Assembly: GCA_026692845.1 (NCBI GenBank)
Contig: JAPLNM010000033.1
Location: 44,813 to 108,812, forward strand
DNA from: Planctomycetota bacterium
GTDB lineage: Bacteria; Planctomycetota; Planctomycetia; Pirellulales; Pirellulaceae
Reading direction: 5' to 3'
DNA: 64,000 bases
Part shown: piece by piece, positions 18,155-26,971 of the stretch
How positions within the stretch are numbered: the first letter of the stretch is position 1
Layout: each line of letters begins with the position of its first letter
Notes under the pieces: model-generated
The model's database searches: none
What the model saw: the letters and a program-made list of their open reading frames with translations, nothing else
Told to the model about the DNA's origin: nothing
Position numbers and translations under genes: made by a program

Positions 18155-20206
18155 ATGGCTATTCGATTTATGCGGCGAGAATCGCGTTGGTTTCGCTTCG
18201 TTTCACTCAGGAATTGGGCAGGTTTTGGGATGCTTTCGATCGCAGGGGGCATTTTTTCGCCGCCGATAGCAGCGCAGGACAAAGCTCCCGAAGCTCCTGC
18301 TCAAGCGTCTCAGGAAGCACCGCCGGCGGTGGTTCCAAGTCCTTCGGAGCAAAAGCCCGCTGAAGAAAAACAGCCCGCTGAAGAAAAACAAGACGATAAG
18401 ACGGAAGACAAGAAGCAGCAGAAAGCTCCCGCAAAAAAGCAGGTACGCGTGTTGGCACTCAGTGGCGAGTATGTCGACTTGCCAGGATCCGCCGGTTTAA
18501 ATCCGACGGATCTGATCCTCGGTGGTGGGCTTGGGAAGCCCAAAGCATTCTATAAACTCTGCGATTACCTCGATGAGCTTAGCCATGAGGAGTTGGTTAC
18601 CCACGTGGTTTTTGACCTTTCCTCCCCTTCGTTGTCGATGAATCCGGCGCAGTTGGACGAGTTTTCGCGACATCTGCAGCACCTGCGCGGTCACTCAAAG
18701 AAGTGCATCGCCTGGTTGGAATCGGCAAGCAACGTGCACCTGTCGATCGCATCGGGTTGTGACGAGATTCTAATGGCAGACCTCGGGGGCATCGACATGC
18801 CATCGTCGTCGATGGAGACGATGTTCTACCGCGATGCGATGAACTTGCTGGGTATCCAAGCCTCGGTCACGCGGGCCGGAGACTTCAAAGGTGCCGTCGA
18901 ACCGTACGTCAACTCGGTGATGTCTAAGCATCTCAAGGAGCATTACCTAGCGATGCTCGAGTCGATCAACAACGCACAGATTTCCAGGATTTCCAAAGGG
19001 CGAGGACTTTCTATCGGTGCGGTTCGAGAGCTCCAGAAGCAACGAATCATTCTGCCTGCGGAAGCGCTAGCGAGCCGATTGGTCGACCGACTGGTGCCTT
19101 ACGGTTCCTTGCGAAAAACGGTGATGGATAGTCTTGGAGATAGCTATGAATGGACCATGCCCAAGGCGAAGCCGAAGAAAGAGATCTCCATTTTTGAACT
19201 GATGGGGCAGGCCATGGCCTCTCCCAAGGGTGCCATGAAGATCAAGGATGAATCGATTGCTGTGGTGCATTTGAGCGGTGCGATCGAGGATGGCAAACAA
19301 GCCAACTCCGGAGCCATCGTTTCGGGACCCACTGTCAAGTTGATCGAAGATCTCATGGCCGATGAGAAGGTCAAGGGGGTGGTCGTCCGTATCAATTCTC
19401 CGGGTGGCAGTGCTACGGCGAGCGAAGCGATTCGCCAGGCGATTGATGCATGCGCGAAGAAAAAGCCGTTGGTCTTTTCGATGGGTGAAGTTGCCGCCTC
19501 GGGAGGCTATTGGGTCACTTGCATCGGACAGCCTATTTTCGCTGAGCAGGGGACCATCACCGGCTCGATCGGAGTCTTCTCGATGAAGGTCAGCGCCGGG
19601 GCCTTGGCCCGGCGCATTGGGGTGCATATCGAGTCCGTGACGCTCGATTCGGCCGCGGGCATGAACGCCTTGGATCACTCCTGGAGCGAAGAAGAGATCG
19701 ATTTGATGCAGAAATCGATCGGAACGATCTACGACAAGTTCCTGCAGATCGCGTCGGCTTCCCGGAGTATTCCAGTCGAAACCCTCAAGTCCCTTGCCGG
19801 TGGCAGAGTATGGTCAGGCGAACAAGCCAAGTCGCATGGATTGGTCGATCAGATCGGCGGGCTCGACGATGCGATTTGGATGGTGGCCAAGACCGCAAAA
19901 ATCGACAAATACAAGGTGATTCATCGGCCCGAGCCCTCCGGCGGCTTGGATCTAGGAAGCTTGCTCGGAGGTCCTCAAGAGGACTCCGAGATCTTCGGAT
20001 TGTCAAACGTCGCGAGTATTCCAAACAACGCCTTTTTCAATTCGGGATTGCTGCCGACGCTCGAGTCGAAACTCACCTCGGTGCTTCAAGTACAAGGCTT
20101 CCGAGGGGATTCGATACGTTTGCTGCTAAGGTCGATCGACTGGACGGGCAAACAGCCGCCGAAGGCTTGGGTGCTTCTGAGCGAAGAGCTCAAAATCGTC
20201 CCGTAG
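18155..20206 (+). CDS. sppA: Signal peptide peptidase SppA, 67-kDa type (protease IV)
   Basis: A serine protease of family S49 that cleaves leftover signal peptides in the membrane. The ORF opens at GTG 18041, but that leaves only 25 bp to the divergent cmk start. ATG 18155 (or 18170) gives a classical signal peptide, FGMLSIAGGIFSPPIAAQ. A Pro/Glu/Lys-rich linker (AEEKQPAEEKQ) follows. Tandem S49 domains carry the catalytic lysine in AGDFKGAVEPY and the serine nucleophile in VAASGGYW, matching the Lys/Ser dyad split between domains in E. coli SppA. The segment after about residue 610 of the long ORF is a poorly conserved tail. The function is firm; the start is uncertain. Confidence 0.9.
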   Translation: MAIRFMRRESRWFRFVSLRNWAGFGMLSIAGGIFSPPIAAQDKAPEAPAQASQEAPPAVVPSPSEQKPAEEKQPAEEKQDDKTEDKKQQKAPAKKQVRVLALSGEYVDLPGSAGLNPTDLILGGGLGKPKAFYKLCDYLDELSHEELVTHVVFDLSSPSLSMNPAQLDEFSRHLQHLRGHSKKCIAWLESASNVHLSIASGCDEILMADLGGIDMPSSSMETMFYRDAMNLLGIQASVTRAGDFKGAVEPYVNSVMSKHLKEHYLAMLESINNAQISRISKGRGLSIGAVRELQKQRIILPAEALASRLVDRLVPYGSLRKTVMDSLGDSYEWTMPKAKPKKEISIFELMGQAMASPKGAMKIKDESIAVVHLSGAIEDGKQANSGAIVSGPTVKLIEDLMADEKVKGVVVRINSPGGSATASEAIRQAIDACAKKKPLVFSMGEVAASGGYWVTCIGQPIFAEQGTITGSIGVFSMKVSAGALARRIGVHIESVTLDSAAGMNALDHSWSEEEIDLMQKSIGTIYDKFLQIASASRSIPVETLKSLAGGRVWSGEQAKSHGLVDQIGGLDDAIWMVAKTAKIDKYKVIHRPEPSGGLDLGSLLGGPQEDSEIFGLSNVASIPNNAFFNSGLLPTLESKLTSVLQVQGFRGDSIRLLLRSIDWTGKQPPKAWVLLSEELKIVP

Positions 20207-20251
20207 TGTCGAGAGATTCCTGAGGGCTGAGCAAGCTCAGGGTGACGAATG

Positions 20252-20296
20252 AAAAAAGGGCGATGAGAGTTTCCTCTCACCGCCCTTTTCGTTTTT
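20252..20296. terminator. Bidirectional intrinsic terminator between sppA and the lipoprotein gene
   Basis: A strong hairpin, GGGCGATGAGAG-TTTC-CTCTCACCGCCC, with an A-tract before it and a T-tract (TTTTCGTTTTT) after it. It lies between two convergent genes and could stop transcription from both sides. Confidence 0.8.
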
Positions 20297-20352
20297 CATT
20301 AAACACTCTTTACCGGAAGCAATCAGAGCCAATGCCGCTGATCAGATTCATG

Positions 20353-20724
20353 CTACAGTGTGACTTCCAAGTTGGCTTCGCCTGCTTTGACCGTTACGGT
20401 GCGTTGCATATTGGCTTCCTTCAGGGAAGCGTCAAGCCCTTGTAACGCCGACTCTCCACCGTCTTCATTTGCGGAAATAAAGTAAGCGTATTTTCCAGGG
20501 ACGATGTTTCCTTTGAAGGATCCATCGCCTCCGACTTTCATCGGCACCATGTGTCCGGTCTCCAGTGGCTGGAGCGTCAGGGTCAGATTACCAACTGGCT
20601 TTCCTGCCTTGGTAAGTTTGCCGACCACATCAACAGGAGTGTCCAACAGGGCCACCTTGGATTGGCAACCGATGGACACGCAAGCCAGAGCTAATAGGAG
20701 AACTAAACGCAACATAGGGATCAC
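20353..20724 (-). CDS. Small lipoprotein, possible carboxypeptidase-regulatory-like fold
   Basis: A 123-residue lipoprotein with lipobox VSIGC (lipidated Cys near residue 20). The mature part reads VVGKLTKAGKPVGNLTLTLQPLE...GSFKGNIVPGKYAYFIS. This is the pattern of small beta-sandwich domains found after planctomycete DUF1559 genes. Its ATG directly abuts the stop of the DUF1559 gene upstream, so the two are co-transcribed. No catalytic residues are evident. Confidence 0.7.
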   Translation of the reverse strand: MIPMLRLVLLLALACVSIGCQSKVALLDTPVDVVGKLTKAGKPVGNLTLTLQPLETGHMVPMKVGGDGSFKGNIVPGKYAYFISANEDGGESALQGLDASLKEANMQRTVTVKAGEANLEVTL

Positions 20725-21888
20725 TTACTCCGGCATTTCGTAGGTTCGGCTGTCGTTTCGACCGATCATCCACTTGAGAACTACACCATCGGTGTTTGCC
20801 GAGAGGAACTTAACCGAGCCATCGCCGAAACCAGCGTTGGCACCAGCACCGTGGAAGGCGAATGGTTCGTCGTTAGGACCGCAGTTGTTGACCGACCAAA
20901 GGCACTCGGCTGGTCCACCGATGACGTTCCCGTAGTTGTTGATCTTCGCAATTCGGTCTCCTGGAGCGATGGCGTTGCTCGGACCCGAATAGCCGTTGGT
21001 GTTCGCATCGGCATCGGCCCAAGCATACATGTGGCGACCGTTCGAACCGGTCGACATGTTGACTGGAAACGCAGGCGTCGAGACCGGGGTTTTACGGGTC
21101 GAGAACGAGCCAAATTTGGCAACGACTGGATTAGCACGACCGGCATCTTCGATCACAAGGATGGTGTTCGAGGTACCGTCAGTGGTCGATGCCAAGCGAC
21201 TGCCTTCGCAATCAAGCATCCCCGAAACGCGCATTTCGGCCAGTTGAGGATCGGTGCTCGGAGTGCGGGTCCCGTAGGTTGCCGATCCTACTCGGTGGTC
21301 GACGTCCGACAAATCGATGAACATGTAATCGATGCCCCCGAGTCGGTTGACCGGGTCTCGCGTACCAGCATCCAAGGGAGTCGAAGGGCAGACATAGGTT
21401 GAGATTTGGGTTTGAGCAGCAAGCTGCCCGTTTGGATGGGTCGGATCGTCAAACGCCTTGCCCTTGGAACTGCGATGGATCAAGCATCCGCTTGGGGTTA
21501 AAAACGCAGCACCGCTGGCCGAAGCGCCGTAATGGGCGATCGAGTTGGTCGTGAAGTCGAACAGGTTGTAGACAGACTGCTGCTCGATGTACGGAAGCAG
21601 AAGCGTGGCGGTCGAGTGAATCATGTAGACCGTCGTGGTGCTTCCGGTCGATCCGCACTGACCGCTGTGTGGAAGCTTTTTGAAAGCCGACTCGTGATTG
21701 GCTACCGACAAGCCGATTTGCTTGACATTGTTCGAGCAGCTCATTCGGCGTGCTGCCTCGCGTGCAGCTTGTACCGCCGGGAGCAATAGCCCGACGAGAA
21801 TTCCGATAATTGCAATAACCACGAGCAATTCGACAAGCGTGAATGCTTTGCGGCTATTGCTCGACCTAAAAATTTGACGACTCATCAA
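20725..21888 (-). CDS. DUF1559 (SBP_bac_10) prepilin-like protein
   Basis: A 387-residue protein of the large planctomycete family with a type IV pilin-like N-terminus: [38 protein letters not shown], where prepilin peptidase should cut before the Phe. The globular part contains the H-x-G-G/DGS pattern near the C-terminus ([28 protein letters not shown]). These proteins are probably exported and assembled or surface-held by the type II/IV machinery; their role is unknown. It is followed without a gap by a lipoprotein gene. Confidence 0.92.
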   Translation of the reverse strand: MMSRQIFRSSNSRKAFTLVELLVVIAIIGILVGLLLPAVQAAREAARRMSCSNNVKQIGLSVANHESAFKKLPHSGQCGSTGSTTTVYMIHSTATLLLPYIEQQSVYNLFDFTTNSIAHYGASASGAAFLTPSGCLIHRSSKGKAFDDPTHPNGQLAAQTQISTYVCPSTPLDAGTRDPVNRLGGIDYMFIDLSDVDHRVGSATYGTRTPSTDPQLAEMRVSGMLDCEGSRLASTTDGTSNTILVIEDAGRANPVVAKFGSFSTRKTPVSTPAFPVNMSTGSNGRHMYAWADADANTNGYSGPSNAIAPGDRIAKINNYGNVIGGPAECLWSVNNCGPNDEPFAFHGAGANAGFGDGSVKFLSANTDGVVLKWMIGRNDSRTYEMPE

Positions 21889-22234
21889 TTCGACCCCTCA
21901 ATCATGAAACGAAAAAACTCCGTGTCCAGAACCGTCTGAACTCGACGCGGGAAACATAACGGGATGAATAACGTCGTATAGCGGCGAGGCCCGCTATTCA
22001 CGCGAAATTCACGCAATCCAAATGAAAAGCAAATAAAAGCCGTTTCGTTTGCGAGTTAAATGAAGAGATCGTTAAGAAGGCGTTAAGGGGAGTCGGCTGA
22101 AGCCCTCGACGTTCAGGCTCAAGTTCTCGGAGCGACCAACGGCAGATCCGGGATCCGCTTGCGACACCAAGAGTCAATCATCAACAAGGCAAATACGCCT
22201 TGTATTAAAATCGCTAAACAGAAGCATTTCTGTT
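21889..22234. other. Intergenic region with two small hairpins and a direct repeat
   Basis: No gene is seen in this 346-bp gap. It should hold the promoter of the minus-strand DUF1559 gene. Near 22070-22087 the heptamer CGTTAAG occurs twice. At 22193-22213 there is a perfect 7-bp stem, ACAAGGC-AAATACG-CCTTGT type, and at 22219-22232 a stem CAGAA-GCAT-TTCTG. Both lie just beyond the stop of the squalene-cyclase-like gene and may act as its terminator on the minus strand. Confidence 0.45.
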
Positions 22235-24112
22235 TTATGGAGCGGCTAGCGAATCGGATTGATAGAGTGGCAGATAGCGGTAGTAGACTTCGAGACACAT
22301 GCATCCCAGAGCGGTGGTGTAGATTCTGCCGCCGTGGCCTCCCCAGATGCATCGCGGGTCCCAAGAGCCCGCTAGGTCTGCCTGAGTCGATTGCGTAGCA
22401 AGGAGTTCTTTTTTGATGGCCTCGTTCCATCGAGTCCAAGCGTCCGAATGGGGTTGGGATTGATAGAGGGCCAAGGTGGCATAGTACCAGTAGTAAAAGT
22501 TGGGTTCCGAGGAGCCGGGCAGTTGGCTCAGGAGCATTTGCTTTGCCTCCAGGGTTGCTTGTGCCGACATTGGCAGTCCAAGCATCGTGCGCATTGCGAG
22601 CGCTTCGGCGGTCATGGCCGCCGTGGCTTGTTCGACTGCAGGACGCGATTGAGGATGAAGGTTTCGGTAGACTGCCAAACCGCCGGATTTACCGGTGCTT
22701 ACGGAGTCGAGGAACCGCTGTAGCAAGACGCGGTGTTGGCCTTCGAGAGCCGATGCGTTGCTGACACTGGCACTGCTGAGAAACATCGCTTGCCAACCGA
22801 ATTGGCTGGTATCCCCGGGATCATCCGATGCGAAATCGTATCGCCAGCCTCCGGTTCTGGGATTCATCGCTTTGAGGGAATAGGCTGCCGCGTTTTTCAC
22901 AGGGTTCAAGAGTTCTTGGTCCTGGCTCATCGCATAGGCTTCGGCCAGAGCGATCCCTGCGATTCCATGGCTGTACATGCGAGCGTAGCGGACGGTGGGT
23001 TGTTGTCCGATTTGGCTCCGTCCGGACAAATCACCGGAAGGGAATTGCTCTTGGCACAAATAAGCAAGTCCTCGTTGGATGCAAGCCGCATAGGGTCCAC
23101 CATCGGTATGGGTGTGGCCTGCTCCAAGAAACGCCAATAGTGCTAAGCCTGTGATCGCCGTATCGGCGAACTTGCCGGTGTCGGCCCTGTAGACGGAATC
23201 GACCCTCGGTGCGATAGCACCTTGCCCGGCGCCGTAAGCTTGCGCGCTCCAGGATCCGTCTGGGGATTGGGATTTTGCAAGGAATTCCAATGCCCGTCGG
23301 ACAGCTTGTTCGGTGTTGACATCGCCGCCGTTGAGGAGTGTGTAAGCGAACCGCTCGGGGGCCGATCGCATGCGATAGACCTGGGGAAGGGAGCTTGTCA
23401 GGTCGGTCTTGATTGCAGGAATTCTCGGGGGTTCTGCTCCGGATGGGCCGCTGGTGGACTGAGCTTGGTCGGAAGGAATGGCGGGGTTTGAGGTAGTTGC
23501 AGGGTTTTCTGCCAACAGCACTGGATCGACCGGCAGGTCGGCAATGGGTTGTTCGTCGAATTGTCCAAGCAGTCGAAGGTCCTCGTCGGACAGATCCGAT
23601 GGGGATTCGATCTTGTCGTTTTGGGGAAGAAAGGCCGAGATGCTAGGCGATTCAAGCGAGCGGTTCCAAAGGGGTGTTGAATTCGAGTCTAAATCCATGA
23701 GGTTCTCCCCGGATGGATCATTCAGGAGATTATCGGCGGCTTGGAGGCTCGGGGGATCCAACTTGGAGCTTTGCTCGAAGGTCTCCGAGGTGGATTCGTG
23801 AGGAGTCCAAGCGATGGAGACTGGGCTCGAGGATTGCACGAGTGCAACGTGGCTGCCTTGCGCATCGGAGCCATCGGATGAAGTCCCGTAGGGTATTCGG
23901 GTTCCATAGGCGTAGAGCAGCAGCCAAATGTGGGCCAAGAGGGCGATCGCGATGCACTTGGTGAGGAGCTTCGACTGCCCCCATCGAGTCCATGAGAGCA
24001 CGAGCAGTCCGAGGGCCACTGCGGCCAAGAAACATCCGAGAAAGATCGCCCAGGCGCGATCCGAAACAGGGTTTCCGATCGCTCCTAGCAGGAGGTTTGG
24101 CCAAAGGTTCAT
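22235..24112 (-). CDS. Membrane protein with prenyltransferase/squalene-cyclase-like toroid domain
   Basis: The ORF begins at 24166, but ATG 24110-24112 (MNLWPNLLL) avoids overlapping the upstream ExbD gene and is preferred. Two transmembrane helices follow (IFLGCFLAAVALGLLVLSW and KCIAIALLAHIWLLLYAY), then a low-complexity acidic/Ser linker to about residue 250. The rest is an alpha-alpha toroid with repeats such as AVRRALEFLAKSQSPDGSWSAQ, CIQRGLAYLCQEQFPSGDLSG and NPRTGGWRYDFASDD, the QxxDGSW-like pattern of squalene cyclase/prenyltransferase repeats. No DxDD cyclase motif is visible, so it is probably a binding domain. It is the last gene of a TPR-ExbB-ExbD operon. Confidence 0.78.
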   Translation of the reverse strand: MNLWPNLLLGAIGNPVSDRAWAIFLGCFLAAVALGLLVLSWTRWGQSKLLTKCIAIALLAHIWLLLYAYGTRIPYGTSSDGSDAQGSHVALVQSSSPVSIAWTPHESTSETFEQSSKLDPPSLQAADNLLNDPSGENLMDLDSNSTPLWNRSLESPSISAFLPQNDKIESPSDLSDEDLRLLGQFDEQPIADLPVDPVLLAENPATTSNPAIPSDQAQSTSGPSGAEPPRIPAIKTDLTSSLPQVYRMRSAPERFAYTLLNGGDVNTEQAVRRALEFLAKSQSPDGSWSAQAYGAGQGAIAPRVDSVYRADTGKFADTAITGLALLAFLGAGHTHTDGGPYAACIQRGLAYLCQEQFPSGDLSGRSQIGQQPTVRYARMYSHGIAGIALAEAYAMSQDQELLNPVKNAAAYSLKAMNPRTGGWRYDFASDDPGDTSQFGWQAMFLSSASVSNASALEGQHRVLLQRFLDSVSTGKSGGLAVYRNLHPQSRPAVEQATAAMTAEALAMRTMLGLPMSAQATLEAKQMLLSQLPGSSEPNFYYWYYATLALYQSQPHSDAWTRWNEAIKKELLATQSTQADLAGSWDPRCIWGGHGGRIYTTALGCMCLEVYYRYLPLYQSDSLAAP

Positions 24113-24120
24113 GGCGTGAT

Positions 24121-24555
24121 CTACCGTGATCGGGTCCCGGGCATGACCGAAGCGGTCGTTGCCCATCGGATGTCTTGGACTCCCGAGCGGCTGATTGCTT
24201 CCATGACTTGACTAGCTTGTCCGACAGGCACGCCCGTGTCGGGTCTGAATCGGACTTGCAAGTCTGGATAGTTCCGCACCATGGGCGCGAGCCATTCGGT
24301 GAGCTGATCGCTGCTAAGTCGTTGGCCATCGAGTTCGATGGTGCCGTCAGCATAGAGATTCACGACCTTGGCTCCAGGTCGGTCCATCATCGACTCGGGC
24401 GAAGTCGATTTGGGCAACTTCAAGGCGATTTGGTGTTCGGATTCGCTAAAGCGGGTTCCGACCATAAAGAAGATGATCAGCAGGAAAAGCACGTCGATCA
24501 TACTCGTTAGGTTGATCGCTGGAAGTTCTTCGTCGCTGGATGTTTTAAGAGGCAT
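24121..24555 (-). CDS. exbD: ExbD/TolR-type biopolymer transport protein
   Basis: A 144-residue protein of typical length. It has one N-terminal transmembrane helix (MIDVLFLLIIFFMVGTRF) containing the conserved Asp of ExbD/TolR in SMIDVLFLL, followed by a periplasmic domain (ADGTIELDGQRLSSDQL and LQVRFRPDTGVPVGQASQVMEAI). With ExbB it converts proton flow into work on an envelope partner. It lies 18 bp after the ExbB-type gene on the minus strand. Confidence 0.92.
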   Translation of the reverse strand: MPLKTSSDEELPAINLTSMIDVLFLLIIFFMVGTRFSESEHQIALKLPKSTSPESMMDRPGAKVVNLYADGTIELDGQRLSSDQLTEWLAPMVRNYPDLQVRFRPDTGVPVGQASQVMEAISRSGVQDIRWATTASVMPGTRSR

Positions 24556-24573
24556 ACGAGTTCTCCTCTGGCG

Positions 24574-25554
24574 CTACGCGGCTTTTCGGGTGCGTCGAGT
24601 CCGGGTACCTTCGTTCTCTTGCAGGCCCTCGGCGCTGATGATATCGACCAGGCGCTGAGCCTGAGTGTCCAATTCGATGATCAAGCTATCGATGCGAGCG
24701 ACGAAGAAGATATAGAGTGCGTATGCAGGGATCGCGACGAGCAAACCGGCTGCTGTGGTCAAAAGGGCTTGGCCAATTCCACCCGCGAGCAGGTCCGGGC
24801 GTCCCATCGCTTGGGAATTCGAGATGTCGTTGAAGGACTGGATCATTCCCAGCACGGTACCTAACAACCCCAACAAAGGGGTGATGTTGCTAATGGCAAG
24901 AATGGCTCGCATGTTGCGGCGAAGGAAATTGCTTTCCCGTTCGCCGCTGTCTAAGACTGCTTGCTCGACTTCGACCGCAGGTCGTCCATGGCGGCGTAAG
25001 GCCGAAAGCATGATTTTGGCCATGGGGCTACCACTTTTTTCGCAAAGCTCGATCGCTTCGTCTCGGTCGATCAACTGCTGTTGAAGTTGCTCGATAACAC
25101 GGTTGACAAACGGGCGCGATACGACGCGAGAACGACGCAAGGCGATCGAGCGTTCGAAGGTGAAAACTGTCAGTCCAAACGAGCACAAGGCGATCGGATA
25201 CATCATCCAGCCACCGTCGTAAAACACCTGCAGCAGGTTTCGAGTGGGAATCTTCGCCGTCTTCGCCTCAACCGAGGCTGCATTCGGGACCGACCCGGTC
25301 GAATAGTTTACGTTCGATCCAGGGCTCGGAAGCGAGGCGATACGGGGATCGTTGTTCGCGATATTTTGCGCTGGGCGAGCCACGGGTGGAAACCCACCGG
25401 GCTGATTGGAAAAACCAGGAGCCGCTGGCTGAGGACTTGGGTTCCATCGACCGTTTTGCGCGATAGCCGACGGGTTCACTGCGCAAAGAATCAGCGCGAT
25501 ACTCCCAAGGGTGATCGTGAAAAATTTCGAGGCTAGGCCTGGCGAGGAAATCAT
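24574..25554 (-). CDS. exbB: ExbB/TolQ/MotA-type proton channel protein
   Basis: The ORF is open to 25779, but ATG 25552-25554 overlaps the stop of the upstream TPR gene (ATGA) and gives a proper signal peptide (FFTITLGSIALILCAVNPSAIAQ), so the shorter form is chosen. The protein is then about 326 residues. After a Pro/Asn-rich linker come helix one (WMMYPIALCSFGLTVFTFERSI) and the conserved MotA/TolQ core: NMRAILAISNITPLLGLLGTVLGMIQSFNDIS and GGIGQALLTTAAGLLVAIPAYALYIFFVARID. It partners with the ExbD protein encoded next. Confidence 0.92.
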   Translation of the reverse strand: MISSPGLASKFFTITLGSIALILCAVNPSAIAQNGRWNPSPQPAAPGFSNQPGGFPPVARPAQNIANNDPRIASLPSPGSNVNYSTGSVPNAASVEAKTAKIPTRNLLQVFYDGGWMMYPIALCSFGLTVFTFERSIALRRSRVVSRPFVNRVIEQLQQQLIDRDEAIELCEKSGSPMAKIMLSALRRHGRPAVEVEQAVLDSGERESNFLRRNMRAILAISNITPLLGLLGTVLGMIQSFNDISNSQAMGRPDLLAGGIGQALLTTAAGLLVAIPAYALYIFFVARIDSLIIELDTQAQRLVDIISAEGLQENEGTRTRRTRKAA

Positions 25555-26702
25555 CGGGATTGCTTGGGCATTTGTTTTTGGGTGGAACGAACCGGTGAGG
25601 CGTTGTTCGCGTCCGAACGATCTGCAATCGAACTTCCAGACGCTTGTCGGCACATTGCCATTTGGCGTTGGGCCAGCTCCGTCCATTTCGAATCGGTTGC
25701 TATTTTCACGACCTGTTCGTAACAAGCGTAGGCTTCGTGGTAATTGCGTTGCATCAAGTAGGATTCGGCAAGGGTCCACCAGGCTTTCGCCTGCAGCTCA
25801 GCGTGCGTGCCTCGACGGCTTTCCAAAATCGATGCTAGCAATTGCCTTGCGTCCTCGAATTTGGCTTCGTGAATCCAACACCGTGCTAGGACATAATCGA
25901 CTTGGGCCGATACCTTGCATTCGGGAAAGTGAGTACGAATCTTCCAAACGTCAGATTCGGCATCTTTCCATTTTGCCAAAACCATCGCGACCTCGGCTTT
26001 TCGTAGCAGAAAACGTTCAATCCAGTCCGGCGGGGGGCTTTGCGCAAGATCTTCCTGAGCGCGAAGTTGAAGGGACTGGATAGAGTTTGCCGCATCGGGC
26101 CATCGTTGGAGTTGCACGAAACATTCGAGGCGAACGAGTTCCCCCTCGAGGGGCTCGGAAGTGGCTTGTTGGATGGATTGGTTCAGTAAGCTCAGCGCTT
26201 GTTGGTAGCGTTTTGAAGCAAAAGCCAGCTCGGTTTCGATTTTTAGAACCGAATCGATACGGCCATTGAGTTTTTCCGAGTAGCTAGCCGTTTTCGTGAT
26301 CTGATCCGAATGCAGCCAACTGCTAGCCAGGCAATGCCAATCCGAGCAAGCCTGAGCGAATTGGGCTCCGGTAGTCTCAACGGAATTGTCCAGAGTTCCG
26401 CTCGGTGAAAGCCCCTGGAAAGGTCCAAATTGGATTTTTCGATGCGTCGCCAGCAGCTCAAAGAAACCGGCTTCGATGGCAAGGGGGCTAGCAGGTCGAA
26501 GTTGTGCGACTTGACCGAACCGTTCGATGGCCTGATCCCAATGTTGATCAGCAAATGATTCGGACGCTGCGCGGTAGAGTTCCAACACTTCCTGTTGGGA
26601 TTTGCTTTGGGCCAATAGGGACCCCGAGGAACCGATAAGTAAAGTTAGGAACCCTAGTTGTTTGGCCGAGGGCGACATTGCCAGTTGCCATGCGAGTTTC
26701 AT
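25551..26702 (-). CDS. Secreted TPR-repeat protein
   Basis: The ORF starts at TTG 26750; ATG 26700-26702 (MKLAWQLAMSPSAKQLGFLTLLIG) is preferred and gives a signal peptide ending near LLAQ. The mature ~350 residues are helical tetratricopeptide-type repeats: YRAASESFADQHWDQAIERFGQVAQLRP, KAWWTLAESYLMQRNYHEAYACYEQV and DYVLARCWIHEAKFEDARQLL. TPR proteins are binding scaffolds. It heads the operon with exbB, exbD and the toroid protein, whose genes overlap or follow closely. Confidence 0.8.
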   Translation of the reverse strand: MKLAWQLAMSPSAKQLGFLTLLIGSSGSLLAQSKSQQEVLELYRAASESFADQHWDQAIERFGQVAQLRPASPLAIEAGFFELLATHRKIQFGPFQGLSPSGTLDNSVETTGAQFAQACSDWHCLASSWLHSDQITKTASYSEKLNGRIDSVLKIETELAFASKRYQQALSLLNQSIQQATSEPLEGELVRLECFVQLQRWPDAANSIQSLQLRAQEDLAQSPPPDWIERFLLRKAEVAMVLAKWKDAESDVWKIRTHFPECKVSAQVDYVLARCWIHEAKFEDARQLLASILESRRGTHAELQAKAWWTLAESYLMQRNYHEAYACYEQVVKIATDSKWTELAQRQMAMCRQASGSSIADRSDANNASPVRSTQKQMPKQSR

Positions 26703-26971
26703 GACAGGGTGTTCGTTGGGTAAATTTGAATGACTCAACCTTTGGAGCAAAGCGACCAGATTAGTTTCGGCGATTGCACAATGGGTGTGTAAGACAATCC
26801 GATCGGAAGCCGCCCGAAGTCAGGTTCATAGTATGCTAGCTTTGAATGTTTTCATTGGTCCATGGTGCCAAGAGTCCATTCCCGCATTGTGAGCTATTTA
26901 GGAACTAGGAAACCTGCTGCATGTTCTGCCAATACACTGCGATCGCCTGCGCAAGCGATTTCCGACGTTGG

